31,427 nt of DNA from SURF-13 sp038924245 (GTDB taxonomy: Bacteria > Pseudomonadota > Gammaproteobacteria > SURF-13). The notes below the pieces were generated by a model, which was not told the origin of the DNA, ran no database searches, and was given only the letters and a program-made list of their open reading frames with translations. Positions 1 through 5,331 of this stretch are shown here, in pieces. Positions within the stretch are counted from its first letter, which is position 1. Each line of letters opens with the position of its first letter. Both the position numbers and the translations under genes were made by a program. The DNA is taken from positions 1 through 31,427 of the forward strand of contig JBCKVB010000012.1 in assembly GCA_038924245.1 (NCBI GenBank). The letters run 5' to 3'.

Positions 1-39
1 AGGGAGCGAGCCGAGGCGCTGCGCGCGCTTATATTATTG

Positions 40-115
40 GGGCCGTTAGCTCAGCCGGTAGAGCAGCAGACTTTTAATCTGTTGGTCGTGCGTTCGATCC
101 GCACACGGCCCACCA
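40..115 (+). tRNA. tRNA-Lys (anticodon TTT), with encoded CCA
   Basis: A full cloverleaf can be drawn by hand. The acceptor stem GGGCCGT (40-46) pairs with ACGGCCC (105-111). The D arm is GCTC/GAGC, and the anticodon stem is GCAGA/TCTGT around the loop CTTTTAA with anticodon TTT at 73-75. The T arm is GTGCG-TTCGATC-CGCAC. The discriminator is A112 and CCA is encoded at 113-115. It lies only 19 bp from the 3' end of the convergent regulator gene. No promoter could be placed in the 39 bases upstream. Confidence 0.97.
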
Positions 116-134
116 TTTCCGGCGGTCCCACCGC

Positions 135-1526
135 TCACACGCCACCAATCCCATACTGTTTGCGTTTGCGCCACAAGGTAGCGCGGCTCATGTTGAGCAG
201 CGCGGCGGCCTTGCCGGTGTGTCCGTTGGCCTCGCGCAGCGCGAGGCGGATGCGCTGCGCTTTATCTTGCAGCAGCGAACGCGGTGCGGTTTGCGCCGGG
301 GCGGTTGCTCCCGTCTCACGAAACTCAGGCGGCAGGTCGTGCAACACCAGTTCGCTGCCGCGCCCCACGGCGAAGGCGTATTCCAGCACGTTCTGCAATT
401 CGCGCACGTTGCCAGGCCAGTGGTAATCCAGCAGCACGCGCATCGCCTCTGGCGCGATGCGCTCGATGCGTCTCAAGTCACGCGCATTGTGGCGCTCGAT
501 GAAGTGCCACAGCAGCAGCGGCACATCGCCGCGCCGCTCGCGCAGTGGCGGTAAAAACACCGGCACCACGCGCAGCCGGTACATCAGGTCTTCGCGGAAG
601 CGCCCCAGGCGCACCTGCTCGCGCAGCGAACGGTGCGTGGCGGCGACGATGCGCACGTCCACGCTGATCGGGTTGCTGCCGCCCACGCGCGTGACCTTGC
701 GCTCTTCCAGCACGCGCAGCAGTTTCGCCTGCAAGTCCAGCGGCAATTCCGCGACTTCATCCAAAAACAGCGTGCCGCCGTGCGCGCGTTCAAACAGGCC
801 GGCGTGATCCTTGATCGCGCCGGTGAACGCGCCGCGCATGTGGCCGAACAGCTCGGTTTCCAGCAGATTGGGCGCAAGCGCGGCGCAGTTCAGCGCCAGG
901 AACGCTCCGTTTCTGCGGTGACTCTCGTTATGCAGCGCACGCGCCGCCAACTCCTTACCGGTGCCGGACTCGCCGCGCAACAGCACCGTGGCGTCGCTCT
1001 TCGCCACGTTGCGGATGATCTCGAACACTTGCAGCATTGCCGGATCATGGCTCGACATGGCGTGAAATTGCACCGCGTCTTGCGCGGGTGTTTTCCGGGG
1101 AGCCGGTGCCTGCGCCTGGCGCTCGTCCGGGAGCAGGATTTCAATGCCGCCCGCGAACACGCCTTGGCTGTCGAAAAATGCCTGCGCGTATTTGCGCACC
1201 CGCACCGGCGCTCCGGCGGCGTTGAACAGGGTGAGCGACACACCTTCTAGGCGGCCATGCTCGGCGATGCCGCAGCCTGTCATGCAGCTCTCGCAACGAT
1301 TGGCTTTGAGACAATGCTGGCCCAACACCTCCGCGCGCTTGAAGCCCAGCAGCCGCTCCGCGGCGTCATTCCACAGCAACACGGTGCGTTCCTTGTCCAC
1401 CGCAAACACCGCGGCATCCGGCAATAGCTGTGCGAAGCTGGCGATGACGGCCTCGGCGCCCACCGCGCGCAACCAGCGCCTTAGCCCGGGGGCCAATTGT
1501 TCAGGCGGTTTCACAATATGTTTCAT
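135..1526 (-). CDS. sigma54-dependent PAS-AAA+-Fis activator, FisR-like, probable sulfur sensor
   Basis: A 463-residue bacterial enhancer-binding protein. The N-terminal PAS-like domain (about residues 25-130) carries a cysteine cluster C72-x5-C78-x2-C81-x3-C85. The AAA+ domain has Walker A GESGTGK (185-191), the sigma54-contact loop GAFTGA (232-237) and Walker B LFLDE (253-257). A Fis-type helix-turn-helix closes the protein (about 425-460). Family knowledge: FisR-type activators sense sulfide or polysulfide through cysteines and switch on persulfide dioxygenase genes. The cysteine spacing here should be compared with FisR before equating them. The gene is divergent from a persulfide dioxygenase operon that has a -24/-12 promoter, so I infer that it activates this operon. 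The ATG at 1526 has a GAAG-type ribosome site and overlaps the candidate binding palindromes, which would also allow autoregulation. Confidence 0.9.
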   Translation of the reverse strand: MKHIVKPPEQLAPGLRRWLRAVGAEAVIASFAQLLPDAAVFAVDKERTVLLWNDAAERLLGFKRAEVLGQHCLKANRCESCMTGCGIAEHGRLEGVSLTLFNAAGAPVRVRKYAQAFFDSQGVFAGGIEILLPDERQAQAPAPRKTPAQDAVQFHAMSSHDPAMLQVFEIIRNVAKSDATVLLRGESGTGKELAARALHNESHRRNGAFLALNCAALAPNLLETELFGHMRGAFTGAIKDHAGLFERAHGGTLFLDEVAELPLDLQAKLLRVLEERKVTRVGGSNPISVDVRIVAATHRSLREQVRLGRFREDLMYRLRVVPVFLPPLRERRGDVPLLLWHFIERHNARDLRRIERIAPEAMRVLLDYHWPGNVRELQNVLEYAFAVGRGSELVLHDLPPEFRETGATAPAQTAPRSLLQDKAQRIRLALREANGHTGKAAALLNMSRATLWRKRKQYGIGGV

Positions 1527-1581
1527 AATGTTTCTTCAATATACATTATTATGTATCAATATTAAACATAATAGAAACATT
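1518..1581. promoter_or_regulatory. candidate upstream activator sites for the divergent sigma54 activator
   Basis: An AT-rich stretch, unlike the surrounding DNA, holds nested symmetry. A perfect 9-bp inverted repeat is AATGTTTCT (1527-1535) with AGAAACATT (1573-1581). An inner palindrome is ATACAT-TATT-ATGTAT (1541-1556). A third pair is ATTATGT (1548-1554) with ACATAAT (1566-1572). A direct repeat ATGTTTC occurs at 1518-1524 and 1528-1534. The block ends about 50 bp upstream of the -24 element, within the range where enhancer-binding proteins act. Binding by the adjacent activator is inferred. Confidence 0.6.
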
Positions 1582-1631
1582 CATAGCAGACGAAATAATA
1601 AAAATACAACTAAAACAATTAGTTATAGTTA

Positions 1632-1646
1632 TGGCATAAACCCTGC
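1632..1646 (+). promoter_or_regulatory. sigma54 (-24/-12) promoter of the sulfur operon
   Basis: TGGC at 1632-1635 and TGC at 1644-1646 are separated by 8 bases. This places GG (1633-1634) and GC (1645-1646) exactly 10 bases apart, the invariant sigma54 geometry. Transcription should start near 1657, about 34 bases before the dioxygenase ATG. The divergent neighbour is a sigma54 activator, which makes a chance match unlikely. Confidence 0.8.
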
Positions 1647-1690
1647 TAATATGACTTTAAAAGACTCTGCCATTACACTACCTTATAAAT

Positions 1691-2395
1691 ATGATCTTCC
1701 GCCAACTCTTTGAGCCCGTCAGCTCCACCTACACCTATCTGCTCGGCTGCGAGCGCACGCGCCAGGCGCTGCTTATAGACCCGGTGGCGGAGGAGGTGGA
1801 AACGTACATTGCCCTGCTTAAAGAATCGGGGGTAACGCTGGTGTACACGCTGGAAACCCACGTGCACGCCGATCACGTCACGGCGGCGGCGACGTTGCGC
1901 GAAAAATTTGGCAGCAAGGGCGTGGTGCACCGCGACGCGGGTGCGGAGTGCGCCGACGTGCTGGTGACGGACGGCGTGCAATTGCAGCTCGGCGACATCG
2001 TGATCGAAGTGCGCCACACGCCGGGCCACACCAACGCCGACGTTTCCTATGTGGCCGGCGACAGGGTGTTCAGCGGCGACGCGCTGCTCATCGGCGGCTG
2101 CGGCCGCATCGACTTTCAGCAGGGCGATGCGGGCCGCTTGTACGACAGCGTGCACAAAAAATTATTCACCCTGCCGCCCGACACGCTGGTGTATCCGGCG
2201 CACGACTATAACGGCAACACCGTGTCCACCATCAAACAGGAAAAGGCGAAGAACGCACGCCTCGGCGGCGGCAAGACGCGCGCGGAGTTTATTCAGATCA
2301 TGCGCGACTTGAAGCTGCCCTATCCGAAACAGATAGACCGCGCGCTGCCCGCCAATCAGGCGTGCGGACGCGAGCCCGGCTTAAGACAGGGATGA
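1691..2395 (+). CDS. persulfide dioxygenase (ETHE1/Blh-type metallo-beta-lactamase fold)
   Basis: A 234-residue protein that oxidises glutathione persulfide to sulfite with O2, using a mononuclear Fe(II). The THVHADH motif supplies H57, HTPGHT supplies H113, and GDALLIGGCGR supplies D130. These correspond to the 2-His-1-carboxylate ligands of human ETHE1 (H79, H135, D154), and R139 matches ETHE1 R163. GRIDFQQGD and PAHDYNG are further ETHE1-family signatures absent from hydrolytic glyoxalases. The ATG at 1691 has no clear Shine-Dalgarno, but the N-terminus MIFRQLFEP fits the family. It is the first gene after the sigma54 promoter and its stop overlaps the next start. The operon has no sulfide:quinone reductase, so persulfide must come from elsewhere. 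Confidence 0.92.
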   Translation: MIFRQLFEPVSSTYTYLLGCERTRQALLIDPVAEEVETYIALLKESGVTLVYTLETHVHADHVTAAATLREKFGSKGVVHRDAGAECADVLVTDGVQLQLGDIVIEVRHTPGHTNADVSYVAGDRVFSGDALLIGGCGRIDFQQGDAGRLYDSVHKKLFTLPPDTLVYPAHDYNGNTVSTIKQEKAKNARLGGGKTRAEFIQIMRDLKLPYPKQIDRALPANQACGREPGLRQG

Positions 2396-3180
2396 TGTTG
2401 CTGACGTCTCTTTTTGCCCTGCTGATCGGCCTGTCGCTCGGCGTGTTCGGCGCAGGCGGCTCGCTGCTCACGGTGGCGCTGTTTGTCTACCAGGACATCG
2501 GCGCGCAGGCGGCGATCGGAACCTCATTGGTGGTGGTTGCCTGCACCGCCGCCGCAGCGCTGCTTCAGCACGCGCGCGCCGGTCAGGTGCGCTGGCGTAC
2601 AGGGCTCGTGTTCGGGGGGGTGAGCATGGTGGGCGCCTATATCGGCGGCTACGGCGCGGGCTTTGTTCCCGCCGTACTCCTGCTGTCGCTGCTGGCCGTG
2701 GTAATGACCGCGGGCGCGGTAATGATGTTGCGCGCACCACGCGCGGAGCGTGCGGCGCGTGCGCCCGGCACAGCCAAGCTCATGCTCAGCGCGCTGCCGG
2801 TCGGCGCGCTCACCGGACTGGCGGGCGCGGGCGGCGGATTTCTGGTGGTGCCTGCCCTCATCATGTTAAATGGCATGGAGCTGCGCGCGGCCATCGGCAC
2901 TTCGCTCCTGGTCATTTTATTGAATTCCCTGGCGGGCCTCGCCGGACACAGCGCGCACATCGAGATAAATTACACGCTGGCGCTCACCGTTACCCTGTTC
3001 GCCATCGCCGGCACCTTTCTGGGTCACGCACTGTCACGCCACCTTTACCCGGAGCGGCTCAAAAAAGGTTTTGCCTGGTTTATTCTGGCGGTCGCCGCAT
3101 GGCTCGCGTATCAGCAAGCACCCGTGCTGTGGATGGCATATATTATGGGTGACGTTCCGGTGGCTTCTGTGACGGGATAG
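2392..3180 (+). CDS. TauE/SafE-family sulfite/sulfonate exporter
   Basis: A polytopic inner-membrane protein of 262 residues with two homologous halves, each carrying the glycine-rich family motif: SLGVFGAGGS near the N-terminus and GLAGAGGG in the middle, each followed by an AAIGTSL segment. About eight hydrophobic segments are visible. The start at 2392 (or the adjacent ATG at 2395) overlaps the dioxygenase stop in an ATGATG arrangement and is preceded by AGG, implying translational coupling; an in-frame ATG at 2362 would overlap much further and is unlikely. In this context the likely cargo is sulfite made by the dioxygenase. Substrate is inferred, since family members also move taurine-derived sulfonates, thiosulfate and other anions. 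Confidence 0.85.
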   Translation: MMLLTSLFALLIGLSLGVFGAGGSLLTVALFVYQDIGAQAAIGTSLVVVACTAAAALLQHARAGQVRWRTGLVFGGVSMVGAYIGGYGAGFVPAVLLLSLLAVVMTAGAVMMLRAPRAERAARAPGTAKLMLSALPVGALTGLAGAGGGFLVVPALIMLNGMELRAAIGTSLLVILLNSLAGLAGHSAHIEINYTLALTVTLFAIAGTFLGHALSRHLYPERLKKGFAWFILAVAAWLAYQQAPVLWMAYIMGDVPVASVTG

Positions 3181-3222
3181 AAGAGGTATGTATACATCAA
3201 TCATCAATCGCGGGAGATTTTA

Positions 3223-3642
3223 ATGGAGCAATTCACACCCATCAGCGCGACGCTAGGCGGGCTGCTGATCGGCCTGGCGGCGGCCGGGCTGCTGTTATTC
3301 AATGGACGCATCGCAGGCATCAGCGGCATTCTGGGCGGGCTGCTCGATCTGCCGCGCGGCGATATGTCATGGCGCGGCGCGTTTATAGCCGGTTTGCTCG
3401 CGGGCGGGTTACTGCTGTTGTGGTTTTATCCGCAAGCGCTCGCGCCTTCGCTTGACGGTTCATTCGTCACTTATGCCATCGCCGGGCTGCTGGTCGGCTA
3501 CGGATCGCGGCTCGGCAGCGGCTGCACCAGCGGTCATGGCGTGTGCGGCATCGCCCGCCTGTCGCCGCGTTCACTCGCCGCCGTGGCGGTATTCATGGCC
3601 AGCGCCATGCTCACGGTATTTGCCATGCGCCACCTGTCATGA
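3223..3642 (+). CDS. YeeE/YedE-family half-transporter, first subunit
   Basis: A 139-residue membrane protein with about four hydrophobic segments and the conserved GSGCTSGHGVCG motif (C101 and C108). Full-length YeeE is a thiosulfate importer in which such cysteines relay the ion; split, half-size pairs also occur (PmpA/PmpB type). The start is set by GGGAG six bases before the ATG. Its stop overlaps the next gene as ATGA. With the next gene it would rebuild a YeeE-like unit. Whether it carries thiosulfate or another sulfur species cannot be read from sequence. A perfect palindrome ATGTATACAT (3188-3197) sits in the 42-base gap upstream. Confidence 0.85.
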   Translation: MEQFTPISATLGGLLIGLAAAGLLLFNGRIAGISGILGGLLDLPRGDMSWRGAFIAGLLAGGLLLLWFYPQALAPSLDGSFVTYAIAGLLVGYGSRLGSGCTSGHGVCGIARLSPRSLAAVAVFMASAMLTVFAMRHLS

Positions 3643-4082
3643 AAACAGCGCTGGCGGCATTTCTTTTGGGTCTCCTGTTCGCCCTGGGACTAGGCATCGC
3701 GGGCATGACGCAGCCGGCAAAAATCATCGCCTTTCTGGATGTAACGGGCGACTGGGATCCCAGCCTGCTGTTGGTGATGGCGAGCGCCACGCTGGTGTAT
3801 TTCCTGTCTTACCGCCGGATAACCAAACGCCGCGCGCCGCTGCTGGCGGAAAAATTTTCACTGCCCACGGCCAGACGCCTAGACGCGCGCCTGCTCGCGG
3901 GCAGCGCGCTGTTCGGTATCGGCTGGGGCTTGAGCGGCTATTGTCCCGGCCCGGCGCTGGTCGCGCTGCCCGGTTTGCTCCCGAACACGCTCGTGTTCGT
4001 GGTTTCCATGCTGACCGGGATGATATTGTTTAAACTGAGCGAGAAGTGGCTCACGATGGCACAAAATAAAGTTATATCCTGA
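3639..4082 (+). CDS. YeeE/YedE-family half-transporter, second subunit
   Basis: A 147-residue membrane protein with about four hydrophobic segments. It begins with a family-typical GLGIAGMTQPAKI stretch after the first helix and carries GIGWGLSGYCPGPAL, where C102 occupies the conserved cysteine position of this half. The start at 3639 overlaps the preceding stop by four bases, a tight coupling expected for two subunits of one complex; an in-frame upstream start at 3543 would lie deep inside the first subunit gene and is rejected. It is the last gene of the sulfur operon. No convincing terminator was found after 4082. Confidence 0.85.
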   Translation: MKTALAAFLLGLLFALGLGIAGMTQPAKIIAFLDVTGDWDPSLLLVMASATLVYFLSYRRITKRRAPLLAEKFSLPTARRLDARLLAGSALFGIGWGLSGYCPGPALVALPGLLPNTLVFVVSMLTGMILFKLSEKWLTMAQNKVIS

Positions 4083-4194
4083 AACTCGCGTAACTTACTA
4101 ATTTTTATTGGCAGCGTATCAGGGCCGAAAAATAAAGTAGGCCGGCCACCGGATCACTCAATCCGCATCATGTTGCCTCGCCAGAGGTCAAGAG

Positions 4195-4233
4195 GTCAGG
4201 CCTATACGTTGTAGTGTCAAGTATAGCCCTGAC
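4195..4233. repeat. REP-like hairpin, and contents of the 4083-4285 gap
   Basis: GTCAGGCCTATAC (4195-4207) and GTATAGCCCTGAC (4221-4233) form a 13-bp stem with one mismatch around a 13-base loop that contains GTAG. GTAG next to a hairpin is a hallmark of REP sequences mobilised by REP-associated tyrosine transposases, and a transposase relic follows at once. The rest of 4083-4285 holds short AGGTCAG/CCTGACC fragments of the same kind and no gene that I can support. Confidence 0.5.
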
Positions 4234-4285
4234 CCTATACTCCCTCTAACGGGAAAGGCAAAAGGCAAGACCTGACCCCTCTTGC

Positions 4286-4534
4286 TGCACGCATATAGAA
4301 TATTTGCGCTTAGGCAAGGCAGCGGATGCTCGGCAAGCCGCATACCGCCAGTTATTCAAGCATCGCATACCTGAAAGCAGTATCGCTAAGATAAGAGAAG
4401 CGACCAATAAAGCATGGGGGCTGGGGAATGACCGATTCAAGCAGCGCATACAAAAGCAGCTTGAGAGAAGGGTGGAGCCAAACGCCCGAGGCGGGGATAG
4501 GAAATCTAAAAAGTTCAGAATCAATGGAGTCTGA
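4286..4534 (+). pseudogene. REP-associated tyrosine transposase (Y1/IS200-like), C-terminal fragment
   Basis: Only the C-terminal third survives. The reading HIEYLRLGK...RQAAYRQLF, then IAKIREATNKAWGLG, RFKQRIQKQLERRVEP and a basic tail RGGDRKSKK match the C-terminus of RAYT (TnpA_REP) proteins. The similarity begins near 4286-4292 and is preceded by GACCTGACCCC, so the catalytic Y1 domain with its HUH motif and tyrosine is missing. A start codon such as the TTG at 4304 would be meaningless. The stop lies in the loop of the 4517-4547 hairpin, as often seen where these genes abut their REP repeats. It is non-functional and marks past mobile activity. Confidence 0.7.
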
Positions 4535-4547
4535 CCCCATTGATTCT
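4517..4547. repeat. perfect 11-bp inverted repeat at the 3' end of the transposase relic
   Basis: AGAATCAATGG (4517-4527) pairs perfectly with CCATTGATTCT (4537-4547) across a 9-base loop that contains the relic's TGA stop. No T-run follows, so it is more likely the 3' REP-type end of the element than a terminator. A G-run (4555-4560) and a short AT-rich stretch separate it from the mazEF promoter. Confidence 0.55.
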
Positions 4548-4600
4548 CAACAAAGGGGGGTCTTCATGAGTTCAAAATAACACAATCATGTATCTACATA

Positions 4601-4620
4601 GTATAAACATTTGTTATACT
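4601..4620 (+). promoter_or_regulatory. mazEF promoter/operator palindrome
   Basis: GTATAA (4601-4606) and TTATAC (4614-4619) form a perfect inverted repeat, and TATACT (4615-4620) is a good -10 hexamer 33 bases before the mazE ATG. No good -35 is visible. The position suits autorepression by the MazE/MazF complex. The arms closely resemble the hicAB operator at 8366-8387. Confidence 0.55.
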
Positions 4621-4652
4621 TGCCGCATCCAATCCATTTCAGGAGCCACAAC

Positions 4653-4895
4653 ATGGAAACCGTCGTCAAAAAATGGGGCAACAGTGCTGCGGTGCGCATT
4701 CCCGCCTCAATCATGGAGGCCGCAAAGTTTACGCTTGAGCAGCACATTGACGTGCGCGCCGAGGGTGGGCGCATCGTCATCGAGCCTCGACAGCAGCAGC
4801 ATTATGATTTGGCCGAATTGCTCGCGGGCATCAACAGGAAAAATCTTCACCTGCCCGTCGAAACCGGCGCGCCACAGGGACGCGAGGCGCTGTAA
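4653..4895 (+). CDS. mazE: MazE-type antitoxin (AbrB/SpoVT fold)
   Basis: An 80-residue antitoxin. METVVKKWGNSAAVRIP is the swapped-hairpin AbrB-type DNA-binding N-terminus, and the acidic and polar C-terminal half (DLAELLAGI onward) would wrap the toxin. The start at 4653 is fixed by AGGAG at 4641-4645; an in-frame ATG-independent extension to 4611 would overlap the -10 box and is rejected. The TAA stop shares its last base with the mazF ATG. The MazE-MazF complex probably represses the palindrome at 4601-4619. Confidence 0.9.
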   Translation: METVVKKWGNSAAVRIPASIMEAAKFTLEQHIDVRAEGGRIVIEPRQQQHYDLAELLAGINRKNLHLPVETGAPQGREAL

Positions 4896-5233
4896 TGGCA
4901 CGCACCGTGCCAGACACAGGCGACGTTGTGTGGCTCGAATTCGACCCGCAAGCCGGGCACGAACAGGCCGGACACCGCCCCGCACTCGTGCTTTCCCCAT
5001 CCGCCTACAACACCAAGACCAGCCTGCTCGTCTGCTGCCCGATTACCAGCCAAGCAAAAGGCTATCCCTTTGAAGTTCCCATCACGGACAACCCAAAGAT
5101 CAGCGGCGTCATCCTCGCAGACCAGGTGAAGAGCCTCGACTGGCAAGCGCGCAAGGCCAAAATCAAAGGCCGGGTTTCAGATTACGAACTGGCCGCTACT
5201 CTGGGTAAGCTCAAGGCACTGATTGGAATTTGA
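4895..5233 (+). CDS. mazF: MazF-type mRNA interferase toxin
   Basis: A 112-residue toxin of the PemK/MazF fold, a sequence-specific ribosome-independent endoribonuclease. Visible features are GDVVWLEFDP, the loop motif GHEQAGHRPALVLS, a central SLLVCCPITSQAKGYPFEV strand pair and GVILADQVKSLDW, all in family order. Length is normal and the frame is intact. Its ATG overlaps the mazE stop by one base, so synthesis is coupled to the antitoxin. It is followed by the inverted repeat at 5240-5327, which could act as a transcription end. Confidence 0.92.
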   Translation: MARTVPDTGDVVWLEFDPQAGHEQAGHRPALVLSPSAYNTKTSLLVCCPITSQAKGYPFEVPITDNPKISGVILADQVKSLDWQARKAKIKGRVSDYELAATLGKLKALIGI

Positions 5234-5239
5234 GTCCAG

Positions 5240-5327
5240 TAGGATGGGTTGAGCGTAGCGATACCCATCATCTTCATGTCCTTGCCACATAGCTTTTGTT
5301 GGGTATCGCTACGCTCCACCCAACCTA
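5240..5327. repeat. large imperfect inverted repeat (28-bp arms), MITE/REP-like
   Basis: The arms at 5240-5267 and 5300-5327 are inverted copies with two mismatches over 28 bases; the core is GAGCGTAGCGATACCCA. The loop is 32 bases. It lies between the convergent mazF and MmeI-like genes, five bases from the latter's stop. A shorter related hairpin at 8247-8277 flanks the other side of that gene, and both contain AGGATGGGTTG in the same orientation. Confidence 0.75.
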
Positions 5328-5331
5328 CACA

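Noticed and set aside
4246..4524. Minus-strand open frame over the transposase relic
   Set aside because: The plus strand shows recognisable RAYT sequence in this interval; the opposite frame shows no domain or ribosome site.
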